Shown one piece after another: positions 27,711-35,299 of a DNA stretch of 64,000 nucleotides. Location of the stretch: positions 62,001-126,000 of the forward strand of contig NZ_BPQS01000013.1 in NCBI RefSeq assembly GCF_022179385.1, read 5' to 3'. The translations under genes were made by a program, and so were the position numbers. Position 1 is the stretch's first letter, and every line of letters begins with the position of its first letter. The notes beneath the pieces were generated by a model. It saw nothing but the letters and a program-made list of their open reading frames with translations. It was not told the origin of the DNA and made no database searches. This DNA is from Methylobacterium longum. GTDB lineage: Bacteria; Pseudomonadota; Alphaproteobacteria; Rhizobiales; Beijerinckiaceae.

Positions 27711-27968
27711 GATCGGTCACCGTCGTCTCGATCTGGATCAGCCGTTGGCGGATCACGATCCACCCTGCAAGAGTCGCGCAGGCACTTGGCAAGCCCTCAA
27801 GACTGCGATCGCTCCCAGAAAGCGTGTGGTTTACTGAGAGGATGGTGAATATCCCAACCATGCGGAGCCGCTCTCTGTTGGGTTATGACTCCCGTTACGG
27901 TTCGAGGAGTAGATAGGAGCTGAGTTCGTTAACCGACGAAGCACCGCCCCGAGCGGGAGCGCGCATCG
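27711..27968. other. Divergent intergenic region upstream of the chain-length and GINT1-like genes
   Basis: This 258-base gap should hold the promoters of both flanking glycan genes. It is less GC-rich around 27830-27930 and contains the imperfect palindrome TTCGT-TAACCG-ACGAA (27925-27940), about 29 bases upstream of the ATG at 27969. No RNA gene or further reading frame is convincing. Confidence 0.3.
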
Positions 27969-29555
27969 ATGCATGTGAGAGTTCGACTCGACGGGGCGCG
28001 ACCGCGTCGTTGGCATGCCGCTCTCCTGCGGCGGATCGCCGGCCTGCCCGGGATCCACGCCGTCAGCATCGACGATGCACCGGCACCGGCGGCTTGGCCC
28101 AGCGCGGCGGACCTGCTGTTCAAGCTCGAGGCGCTGGTCCACGGCGTGTCGCCGACGGGCTCGGACGACCTGCCCGTCGCCGAACTCGCCCCATGGCGCC
28201 GTGACGACTCCAAGCCGGATCTCGTGCTCGACCTCTGTGGCGACCGTCCCACCGGGGCCGCGACTTGGCAGCTCGCGTTCGATGGACGGCGTGGCGAAGA
28301 GGCTCTGCTCGCGAGCCTGCTCGCGGCTGCAGTGCCGCAGGTCGCTCTGGTCGAGGACGGGAGCGTTCTCGCCCAGGGCCGCCTCGGTTCGGACCGGCCG
28401 GGGATCGTGCTCGCCAGTTTCGACGACGCGCTGGCCCGCACGGTGACTCTGGTCACGGCGACCCTTCGGCAGCGGCTCACCGGACCCGGTGGCCGGCGCC
28501 AGACTGCCGCATGGTGCGACGGGACGGCAGCCCGCGGCCGCGCCCTGACGGTCCCGTCGCTCGGGGCGCGGGCGGCACGCATGCTGGCCGGTGCGCTCAT
28601 CCACCGCCTGTATCGCATCTGCTACAACGCTCCCCACTGGCGGTGCGGCTGGCGCCCCCTGAACGGACCCGACCTGATCACCCTCGGGCGGCTTCCCGAA
28701 GCGACCTGGACCGTCCTGCCGGATGATGGCCGGCGCTTCTACGCCGATCCCTTTCCGATCGCCGTCGACGGCACAACGCACCTCTTCGTCGAGGATTTCC
28801 CGCACGCGACCGGCAAGGCGATCATCTCGACGGTTCGATTCGGCCCGGACGGCCCCGAGGGGACGCCCGTTCCGGTCCTGGAGGAGGCCCATCACCTCTC
28901 CTATCCGTTCGTGTTCGAGCGCGCGGGCAGCATCTGGATGGTGCCGGAAAGCTCCGCGGCCGGCACGGTCGACCTCTATCGCGCGACGCGCTTCCCCGGA
29001 GGCTGGGTCAAGGAGGCCACGCTCCTTGCCGGGGTGGTGGCGAGCGATGCGACGCTGGTCGAGCATGGGGGCCGCTGGTGGATCTTCGCCACCGTCCGCG
29101 ACGCGGAGCGCGATGCCCCGGCCGGATGGGGGTCCTTCCACGACGCGCTCCACCTCTGGTCCGCGCCCGACTTTCTGGGGCCCTACACACCCCATCCTGC
29201 CAATCCCGTGCTCGTCGATCCATCCTTCGCGCGGCCCGCTGGCCGAATCGTCGCGCGCGGCGGACAGCTGATCCGCCCGGTCCAGGATTGCGCCAAGGGG
29301 TATGGCCGCGCCCTGGCGCTGGCCCGCATCGACCGCCTCGATCAAGAGAGCTTCGCTCAGTCCATCACCGCCCGCGTCACGACCGGCCCGACGTGGCCCG
29401 GCAGCCGCCTCCACACGGTGAATGCCGGCGGCGGGATCGAATGCATCGACGGGTCCGCCCGCGCGCCCCGACTCCGCGTGCCCTCCCGCTTCCGGCGCCC
29501 GCCCGCCCGGCCGCCCGAGCCGGTCCCGGGCACCGGGTTCCGGCAGCCGGACTGA
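27969..29555 (+). CDS. GINT1-like beta-propeller glycosyltransferase-associated protein
   Basis: A 528-residue protein without signal peptide. Residues 1-170 resemble the N-terminal part found in some bacterial GINT1-like proteins (acidic, leucine-rich, with DLVLDLCGD). Residues 230-480 look like a five-bladed propeller related to GH43/GH32 folds, with YADPFPIAVDGTTHLFVED, SYPFVFERAGSIWMVPESS and DATLVEHGGRWWIFATV, the pattern of the domain named after plant glucosamine inositolphosphorylceramide transferase 1. Bacterial members occur in polysaccharide loci but their reaction is not established. The Pro/Arg-rich tail is low complexity. Confidence 0.7.
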   Translation: MHVRVRLDGARPRRWHAALLRRIAGLPGIHAVSIDDAPAPAAWPSAADLLFKLEALVHGVSPTGSDDLPVAELAPWRRDDSKPDLVLDLCGDRPTGAATWQLAFDGRRGEEALLASLLAAAVPQVALVEDGSVLAQGRLGSDRPGIVLASFDDALARTVTLVTATLRQRLTGPGGRRQTAAWCDGTAARGRALTVPSLGARAARMLAGALIHRLYRICYNAPHWRCGWRPLNGPDLITLGRLPEATWTVLPDDGRRFYADPFPIAVDGTTHLFVEDFPHATGKAIISTVRFGPDGPEGTPVPVLEEAHHLSYPFVFERAGSIWMVPESSAAGTVDLYRATRFPGGWVKEATLLAGVVASDATLVEHGGRWWIFATVRDAERDAPAGWGSFHDALHLWSAPDFLGPYTPHPANPVLVDPSFARPAGRIVARGGQLIRPVQDCAKGYGRALALARIDRLDQESFAQSITARVTTGPTWPGSRLHTVNAGGGIECIDGSARAPRLRVPSRFRRPPARPPEPVPGTGFRQPD

Positions 29556-29639
29556 GCAGCCCTCCGTCGGCCGGTCGCGCAGGAGCTGGAACCGACGGCG
29601 GCGCCATTTTCATTTCGCGCGGCCCTGGCGGGAACGCAC

Positions 29640-29790
29640 TCGGCCCGCTACATGTTGGAGGCGGGGCTGCAGAGTTCGTCAGGAGCACTATCCCCGGGGC
29701 CTTATCGACTCCCTCGGGAGCTGTCCCTGGCCTCGTCCCTGGACCTGGCCAACACGGCGCCCACCTACGCTGTAGGTTTCCCGGGATCGA
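29640..29790 (+). ncRNA. ssrS: Probable 6S RNA (SsrS)
   Basis: 6S RNA mimics an open promoter and binds sigma-70 RNA polymerase. The region just upstream of the 5-formyl-THF cyclo-ligase gene is its classical location. The strand shows a GC-rich duplex with two opposing arms around an interrupted centre (CTCCCTCGGGAGCTGTCCC and CTGGCCTCGTCCCTGG), and the 3' part CCCACCTACGCTGTAGG forms a hairpin followed by TTTCCCGGG, which resembles alphaproteobacterial 6S 3' ends. Ends are approximate; a -10-like CTACAT at 29648 may mean the transcript begins near 29660. Confidence 0.5.
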
Positions 29791-29806
29791 TCCTCCAACG
29801 GCTCAC

Positions 29807-30418
29807 GTGGCTCCGCACTCCCCTGATCTTCACACCAGCGCCGCTGGCGCCGCGCAAAAGGCGGATCTCCGTCGCGCGGCTCTCGCCGCCCGCGACGCCC
29901 TCGATCCGGCCACCCGGCAATCCGCCTCCGCGTCGATCGTGGGCGCGCTCCTGGCGCTGCCGGAACTCGCCGCGGCACAGCTGATCGGTGCCTTCTGGCC
30001 GATCCGCAGCGAGGCCGATCCACGTCCCGCCGCCAAGGGGCTGCTCGCCCGGGGCCAGCGGGTGGCTCTGCCGCATGTTACGCCGGATGGTCTCGTCTTC
30101 CGGGAATGGCGCGCCGGGGACGCGCTGGTCGCCGGCCGCTTCGGTCTCAGTGAGCCCGACCCGTCGCTTCCGCCCGTCGAGCCGGACGCGCTGATCGTGC
30201 CGCTCGCCGCCTTCGACCGATCCGGACAGCGCGTCGGCTACGGCCGCGGCTACTACGACGGCGCGATCAGCCGGTTGTCGCGCACCCACCCCGTCCTCAC
30301 CGTCGGTATCGGCTTCGCCGCCCAGGAAGTGGCGCAGGTGCCGGCCGAGCCGCACGACCAACCACTCCGCTTCGTGATCACCGAGGCCGGTGTGATCCGC
30401 TGCGCCGGAGCGGCCTGA
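29807..30418 (+). CDS. 5-formyltetrahydrofolate cyclo-ligase
   Basis: Converts 5-formyl-THF to 5,10-methenyl-THF using ATP. From the GTG at 29807 the protein is 203 residues. N-terminal KADLRRAALAARDAL, the folate-site strand GAFWPIRSEADPRP and the C-terminal phosphate loop QRVGYGRGYYDGAIS are all characteristic. One-carbon folate metabolism is central in methylotrophs, but this enzyme is widespread. The putative 6S RNA lies directly upstream, and the phosphodiesterase gene follows after 3 bases, so they form one unit. An upstream alternative start would enter the 6S region and is unlikely. Confidence 0.88.
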   Translation: MAPHSPDLHTSAAGAAQKADLRRAALAARDALDPATRQSASASIVGALLALPELAAAQLIGAFWPIRSEADPRPAAKGLLARGQRVALPHVTPDGLVFREWRAGDALVAGRFGLSEPDPSLPPVEPDALIVPLAAFDRSGQRVGYGRGYYDGAISRLSRTHPVLTVGIGFAAQEVAQVPAEPHDQPLRFVITEAGVIRCAGAA

Positions 30419-30421
30419 CCG

Positions 30422-31240
30422 ATGCGCCTGCTCTTCCTCGGCGACGTCGTGGGGCGTTCGGGCCGGATTGCGGTCTGCGAGCAACTGCCGCGCCTGCGCG
30501 AGCGCTGGCGCCTCGACTGCGTGGTCGTCAACGGCGAGAACGCGGCCGGCGGCTTCGGCATCTCCGAGTCGATCTGCGACGAGCTGATCCAGGCCGGCGC
30601 CGATGCCGTGACACTCGGCAACCACAGCTTCGACCAGCGCGAGGCTCTGGTGTTCATCGCGCGCCAGCCGCGGCTGGTGCGGCCGGCGAACTATCCGCCC
30701 GGAACCCCCGGCCGCGGCGCGACCGTCATCGAGACGCAGGACGGCGCCCGCGTGCTCGTGGTGAACGTGATGGGCCGGGTCTTCCTCGACGCCATGGACG
30801 ATCCCTTCGCCGCCGTCGAGCGCGAGATCGACGCCTGCCCCCTCGGCGCGGCCGCCGATGCCGTGGTGGTCGACGTCCACGCCGAGGCGACCAGCGAGAA
30901 GCAGGCCTTCGGCCATTACCTCGACGGTCGCGCGAGCCTCGTGGTCGGGACCCACACGCACACCCCGACCGCCGACCACCGGATCCTGCCGGGTGGGACC
31001 GCTTACATGTCGGATGCGGGCATGTGTGGCGACTACGATTCGGTGATCGGCATGCAGAAGGACGAGCCGATCCGCCGCATGATCCAGAAGACGCCGGGCT
31101 CCCGCTGGGAGGTTGCCGGCGGGGAGGGGACCCTCAGCGGTATCGCCGTGGAGCTGGATGCGCGCGGCCTCGCCACGCAGGTCGCCGCGGTCCGTCTCGG
31201 GCCGCATCTCGAGGAGAGCCGGCCGCATTTCTGGGACTGA
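30422..31240 (+). CDS. YmdB-type metallophosphoesterase (TIGR00282 family)
   Basis: A 272-residue binuclear metal phosphoesterase. Metal-binding motifs are in order: GDVVGR, NGENAAGG, GNHSFDQ, DVHAEATSEK, GTHTHTPTADHRI and DAGMCGDYDSVIGM. The Bacillus member YmdB hydrolyses 2',3'-cyclic nucleotides and influences RNA turnover and developmental switching; the role in this bacterium is not known. It sits three bases after the cyclo-ligase gene, an arrangement seen in many alphaproteobacteria. Confidence 0.9.
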   Translation: MRLLFLGDVVGRSGRIAVCEQLPRLRERWRLDCVVVNGENAAGGFGISESICDELIQAGADAVTLGNHSFDQREALVFIARQPRLVRPANYPPGTPGRGATVIETQDGARVLVVNVMGRVFLDAMDDPFAAVEREIDACPLGAAADAVVVDVHAEATSEKQAFGHYLDGRASLVVGTHTHTPTADHRILPGGTAYMSDAGMCGDYDSVIGMQKDEPIRRMIQKTPGSRWEVAGGEGTLSGIAVELDARGLATQVAAVRLGPHLEESRPHFWD

Positions 31241-31441
31241 CACGCACGCCACCGCAGGGGACGCGGGTTCGGTGGAGGTGCACGCGTCGTCGACGGGGCT
31301 GGCCCCGTTTCCGTTCGCAACGCGATGGGGAACGCTTCCACCGTGGCCTGTGCGTGACTTGATCGCGTGCGGGCCCCACCCCACAGTGACCGCGACGGGC
31401 GCCGCCGGCGACCCCACCTCGAGATCAGGCTAGAGCGACCG

Positions 31442-32416
31442 ATGGCCGCCCGCGATACCGGCGAAGACAGGAGAGCGCCGCTGGCACGGCCCGGGATCTA
31501 TCTCGGACGGATGCTGGTCTTTTTGACCCTGGTCGGTTTCCTGGCCTTCATCCTGTTCAAGCAGATCACCCCGGCCTTCCTGGCCAATCCCGGGCTCAAC
31601 GGCCTCATCCTGGGCGTGCTGCTGATCGCGGTGCTGATCGCGTTCGGACAGGTGATCCGGCTTTACCGCGAAACCACCTACGTCAACGCCGTGGCGCGGG
31701 GTGCTCAGGCCAAGCGGCCGCCGGCCCTGCTCGCGCCCATGGCACCGATGATCACCGCCCGCGCCGCCGGGGCGACCCTGCCGGGTACCGCGGGCTATCT
31801 CGACACCATCGCGGCGCGCCTCGACGAGGGGCGCGAGATCCTGCGCTACATCGCCGGCATCCTCATCCTGCTCGGCCTCCTCGGCACCTTCTGGGGCCTG
31901 ATTGACACCCTCTCGGCGGTGGGGGGCGTGATCAAGGGCATGCGCGGCGGCGGCGATGCCGGCGTGATGTTCGACGAGCTGAAATCCGGCTTGGCGGTTC
32001 CGTTGTCGGGGATCGGCCTCGCCTTCTCGGCTTCCCTGTTCGGTCTCGCCTCGTCTCTGATCACCGGCTTCCTGGAACTGCAGGCGGGCCAAGCCCATGC
32101 CCGGTTCCACAACGAGCTCCAGGATTGGCTGATGTCCGGCGAGACCGTCGCCGGGACGCCGGCCCTGGCGGCCGGGCCGAGCCTCGGGTCCATGGAGTTG
32201 AAGGAGGCCGTGGATCGCCTGACCGCCATGGTGGCGGAGGGCGGGAGCAGCCGCGCCGCCACACTGGCCATGACCAACCTCGCCGAGGGCATCCAGGGCC
32301 TCGTCCAGCACATGCGGGCCGAGCAGCAGATGATCCGCGACTGGGTCGAGGCGCAGGCGAGCCGCGAGCGCGAGTTGAAACAGGTGCTCGACCGGCTCGG
32401 GCGGGAGCGGGTCTAA
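31442..32416 (+). CDS. MotA/TolQ/ExbB-like proton channel protein
   Basis: A 324-residue inner-membrane protein. Two N-terminal helices (about 20-40 and 55-75), then helix 3 (IAGILILLGLLGTFWGL) and helix 4 (SGLAVPLSGIGLAFSASLFG) carry the MotA/ExbB proton-channel pattern; a C-terminal helical tail (residues 245-324) is charged and coiled. The stop overlaps the start of the OmpA-type gene (TAATG at 32414-32418), so both are made together as a stator-like complex. It is not in a flagellar operon and lacks the cytoplasmic torque loop typical of MotA. Confidence 0.82.
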   Translation: MAARDTGEDRRAPLARPGIYLGRMLVFLTLVGFLAFILFKQITPAFLANPGLNGLILGVLLIAVLIAFGQVIRLYRETTYVNAVARGAQAKRPPALLAPMAPMITARAAGATLPGTAGYLDTIAARLDEGREILRYIAGILILLGLLGTFWGLIDTLSAVGGVIKGMRGGGDAGVMFDELKSGLAVPLSGIGLAFSASLFGLASSLITGFLELQAGQAHARFHNELQDWLMSGETVAGTPALAAGPSLGSMELKEAVDRLTAMVAEGGSSRAATLAMTNLAEGIQGLVQHMRAEQQMIRDWVEAQASRERELKQVLDRLGRERV

Positions 32417-33429
32417 TGGCTTCCAGGGCGGCGCGCTCCCGGCACAGCCTCAACGTCTGGCCCGGCTACGTCGACGCGCTGGCGACGCTGCTGCTGTCCG
32501 TCGTGTTCCTCCTGACGGTGTTCGTCGTCGGGCAGTTCTTCCTGTCCCAGGAGCTGACCGGTCGGGACGAGACCTTGGCCAAGCTCAATCGCCAGATCGC
32601 GGACCTCACCGATCTGCTGGCTCTGGAGCGTTCGAACCGCCGCAGCCAGGAGGATGAAGCTCGCAACCTTCGCACGACGCTGGCCGGGGTCGAGAGCGAG
32701 CGCGATCAGGCCAAGTCCCAGGCCGAGGCCGCCACCGTCAGCCAGGGCGCGGCAGCCCCACTCGACAGGCAACTGGAGGTCGAGCGCGGTGCCACGAAGC
32801 GGGCTTTGTCCCAGATCGATCTCCTGAACGAGCAGATCAGCGCCATGCGCCGCCAACTGGCGGCGCTGGAGGATGCGCTGGCCGCCTCCGAGAGCCGTGA
32901 TCGCGAGTCCCAGGCGCGCATCGCGGAACTCGGCAGCCGTCTGAACGTGGCGCTGGCCCAGAAGGTCCAGGAACTCGCCCGGTACCGCTCGGACTTCTTC
33001 GGACGGCTCCGGCAGATCCTCGGCAACCGCTCGGACATCCGCGTGGTCGGCGATCGGTTCGTGCTGCAATCCGAGGTCCTATTCCCGGGGGGCTCCGCCT
33101 CTCTGAAGCCCGAGGCCGGCCCTGAACTCGACCGGATTGCCGGCGCGATCTCCGATCTCGCCAGGGAGATCCCGGCGGATCTGCCCTGGGTGCTGCGGGT
33201 CGACGGCCACACCGACGCGCGCCCGATCAACACGCCGCAATTCCCCTCGAACTGGGCGCTCTCGGCCGCCCGCGCCATCGCGGTGGTGCAGTATCTCGCC
33301 GGGAAGGGCATCCCGCCGCAGCATCTCCTGGCCGGCGCCTTCGGCGAGTTCCAGCCCCTGGATACCGGTGCCACCGAGGAGGCCTATGGCCGCAACCGGC
33401 GGATCGAGATGAAGCTCACGGAACGATAG
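32416..33429 (+). CDS. OmpA/MotB-type peptidoglycan-binding stator partner
   Basis: A 337-residue protein: short cytosolic N-terminus, one helix (about residues 20-42) with an aspartate at its start in PGYVDALATLLLSVVF, where MotB/ZorB-type proteins hold the proton-binding Asp, then a long coiled coil (about 50-190), and a C-terminal OmpA peptidoglycan-binding domain with LPWVLRVDGHTDARPI and YGRNRRIEMKL. It forms an energised envelope complex with the preceding channel protein. Which process it drives is unknown; no effector genes follow. Confidence 0.85.
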   Translation: MASRAARSRHSLNVWPGYVDALATLLLSVVFLLTVFVVGQFFLSQELTGRDETLAKLNRQIADLTDLLALERSNRRSQEDEARNLRTTLAGVESERDQAKSQAEAATVSQGAAAPLDRQLEVERGATKRALSQIDLLNEQISAMRRQLAALEDALAASESRDRESQARIAELGSRLNVALAQKVQELARYRSDFFGRLRQILGNRSDIRVVGDRFVLQSEVLFPGGSASLKPEAGPELDRIAGAISDLAREIPADLPWVLRVDGHTDARPINTPQFPSNWALSAARAIAVVQYLAGKGIPPQHLLAGAFGEFQPLDTGATEEAYGRNRRIEMKLTER

Positions 33430-33486
33430 GCCGAGCCACGGCAGCCCCTCGGCGGATTGCGGCTCCCGAGCTCGAGGCCGCGGATG

Positions 33487-33511
33487 CCGGAATGGCTTCG
33501 AGGTATTCCGG
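33487..33511. repeat. Short perfect inverted repeat after the stator operon
   Basis: CCGGAAT at 33487-33493 and ATTCCGG at 33505-33511 enclose 11 bases, 58 bases beyond the OmpA-type stop. No T-run follows. It could be an operator for the mini-chemoreceptor gene or a weak terminator of the stator operon. Confidence 0.3.
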
Positions 33512-33663
33512 AATGATCGGGATGCTTGGCCTCAAGGTGTGCAGGATCTCGCTCTGAGATCACGGTGTCCAGAGCAAATGACGGTCGGGAATAGGCGGGG
33601 TTGGTCTGGAAAATCATCCGCGGGCGCGTCGCAAGCTTGAGGGATTGCCCGAGAGGGCCTGGA

Positions 33664-33678
33664 TTAACCAAGAATTAT
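33664..33678 (+). promoter_or_regulatory. CtrA-like box upstream of mini-chemoreceptor gene
   Basis: TTAA-CCAAGAA-TTAT matches seven of eight fixed positions of the CtrA consensus TTAA-N7-TTAA. It lies 45-59 bases upstream of the ATG at 33723 in the only AT-rich stretch of the gap. CtrA controls motility genes in this group, which fits the chemoreceptor-like product. Match seen; binding inferred. Confidence 0.35.
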
Positions 33679-33722
33679 CTTTGTGAAAGCATGGTGCCGG
33701 CGTTCTGAGAGGGATGCGGCCG

Positions 33723-34193
33723 ATGTCAAAATCCAACCAGTCCCAGAGCGCCAGGGGCCCGTGGACGCCTGACGCCGGCCTAGCCGCGCATCGTGAGCCG
33801 GAACGATACGTCGGGTCGCGTGCGGACGCCTCCGAAGACGCGCAGGCGATCGCGGCGGCCATGCGGGTTTTCGAGGAGGGGTTGAGACAGCTGACGGCGT
33901 TCGGGCCGGCGGCGGTCCCGGAGCGCAGCACGCGGGAGGACCTGACCGGCCTGCTGGCCTCGATCGCCGAGCAGACGAGCCTGATGGCGCTTCGGGCCTC
34001 GATGAAGGCGAGCCGCGCCGACGCGGCCGGACGAGGCTTCGCAGTCGCCGCCGCCGAGGTGCGGAGCTTGGCCGGACAGATGTCGCGTGCGACGGAGACG
34101 CTCGTGTCTCAGGTCGGTCTGATCCAGGCTGCCGCGGAGCGGTCGCGGGACGCCACCGCCGCCGGAGAATGCGCGAAAGCCTCCACGACCTGA
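33723..34193 (+). CDS. Minimal soluble chemoreceptor signalling-domain protein
   Basis: A 156-residue protein with no signal peptide, membrane helix, HAMP or sensor domain. Residues about 80-150 match the signalling hairpin of methyl-accepting proteins in reduced form: LLASIAEQTSLMALRASMKA corresponds to the IAxQTNLLALNAAIEA signature, followed by AAGRGFAVAAAEVRSLAGQM. The canonical Asn and Glu positions are changed (MALRASMKASRA), so contact with CheA/CheW may be altered. GAGAGGG precedes ATG 33723 by nine bases; ATG 33714 abuts it. Function unknown. Confidence 0.7.
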   Translation: MSKSNQSQSARGPWTPDAGLAAHREPERYVGSRADASEDAQAIAAAMRVFEEGLRQLTAFGPAAVPERSTREDLTGLLASIAEQTSLMALRASMKASRADAAGRGFAVAAAEVRSLAGQMSRATETLVSQVGLIQAAAERSRDATAAGECAKASTT

Positions 34194-34237
34194 CGCCGTG
34201 ACGCGGATGCGCGCGCCGCCTGCGGAAAGGCCGCGCG

Positions 34238-35260
34238 TCAGCCCGCCAGGGCGTCCTTGTAGGCGAACACCCCCGGGGTTCCCCCGGTCATCAGGAAGAG
34301 CACCGCCGCACCGCTCGGATAGAGGCCGGCGCGCACGTCGTGGAGCAGGCCCGCGAAGGCCTTGCCGCTGTAGACCGGATCGAGCAGCCGGCCCTCGTGG
34401 CGGGCCATCAAGCGGACCGCCTCCAGCATGCCCTCCGTGGGAATGCCGTAGCCGGAGCCGCGGTGGCGCCCGTCGAGGTTGATGTCGTCCGGGGTCACGC
34501 GCCGCTCCAACCCCATCAGCGCGAGGGTGGCGTTGGCCTTCTCCAGCACCTCCGCCCGGGCGCGGCTCTCCTCGGCGAGCACCGCGAAGGACTTCGCGAG
34601 CCGGGGGTCGAGGTCCATGGCGGCGAGCCCCGCCACCAAGCCGGCATGGGTGCCGGCGCTGCCGTTGGCGGTGATGATCTGCGCGAAATCCAGGCCGAGC
34701 GCTTCCGCCTGCGCCAGGATCTCGGCCGCGGCATTCACGTAGCCGAGGCAGCCGGTCGGGCTCGATCCGCCGGACGGAAAGACGTAGACGCCGCGGCCCG
34801 TCCCGCGGAGTTCGATCGCCCGCGCCTCGGCGGCAGCCACGGAATCCGCATCTCCAGGCAGTTCATGGACCTTGGCGCCGAACACGTCGTCGAGCAGGCG
34901 GTTGCCGTTTCCGGTGTAGTCCGGATCTTCGCGCGGAACGCTCCGGGTCAGGAACAGCTCGCAGGCGAGACCGGCCCGGGCCGCGGCCGCGGCGGTGAGC
35001 CGGGCGTGGTTCGACTGGATCGCTCCCACGGTTACCACCGTGTCGGCCCCCTCGGCGCGGGCTGCACCCAGCAGGTATTCCAGCTTGCGGAGCTTGTTGC
35101 CGCCGAGCCCGATCCCCGCCACGTCGTCGCGCTTCACGAAGATCCGCACGCCGTTGAGCGCCCCACCGAGGTGGCGCGTCAACCCGTCGAGCGGCTCGAT
35201 CAGTGTCGGAAGCGTCAGGAGCGGCAGGCGCGGGAAGCGCGTGAGATCGAGGGTCGGCAT
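34238..35260 (-). CDS. D-cysteine desulfhydrase / ACC deaminase family protein
   Basis: A 340-residue fold-type II PLP enzyme. The lysine that binds PLP is in GLGGNKLRKLEYLL, the substrate-binding stretch is TVGAIQSNHARLTAAAAA, and the phosphate loop is ANGSAGTHAGLVAG. This family includes D-cysteine desulfhydrase (pyruvate, sulfide and ammonia from D-Cys), L-cysteate sulfo-lyase and ACC deaminase. The residues separating ACC deaminase cannot be judged reliably by eye, so only the family is asserted. Convergent with the mini-chemoreceptor gene. Confidence 0.83.
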   Translation of the reverse strand: MPTLDLTRFPRLPLLTLPTLIEPLDGLTRHLGGALNGVRIFVKRDDVAGIGLGGNKLRKLEYLLGAARAEGADTVVTVGAIQSNHARLTAAAAARAGLACELFLTRSVPREDPDYTGNGNRLLDDVFGAKVHELPGDADSVAAAEARAIELRGTGRGVYVFPSGGSSPTGCLGYVNAAAEILAQAEALGLDFAQIITANGSAGTHAGLVAGLAAMDLDPRLAKSFAVLAEESRARAEVLEKANATLALMGLERRVTPDDINLDGRHRGSGYGIPTEGMLEAVRLMARHEGRLLDPVYSGKAFAGLLHDVRAGLYPSGAAVLFLMTGGTPGVFAYKDALAG

Positions 35261-35299
35261 GCCGACGCTTCTACACCGCGGCCGAGCCCCTGTCCCGGT

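Noticed and set aside
31442-33429. Calling the stator pair a Zorya defence system
   Set aside because: No ZorC, ZorD or ZorE genes follow; neighbours are housekeeping or chemotaxis-like. Only the architecture is shared.
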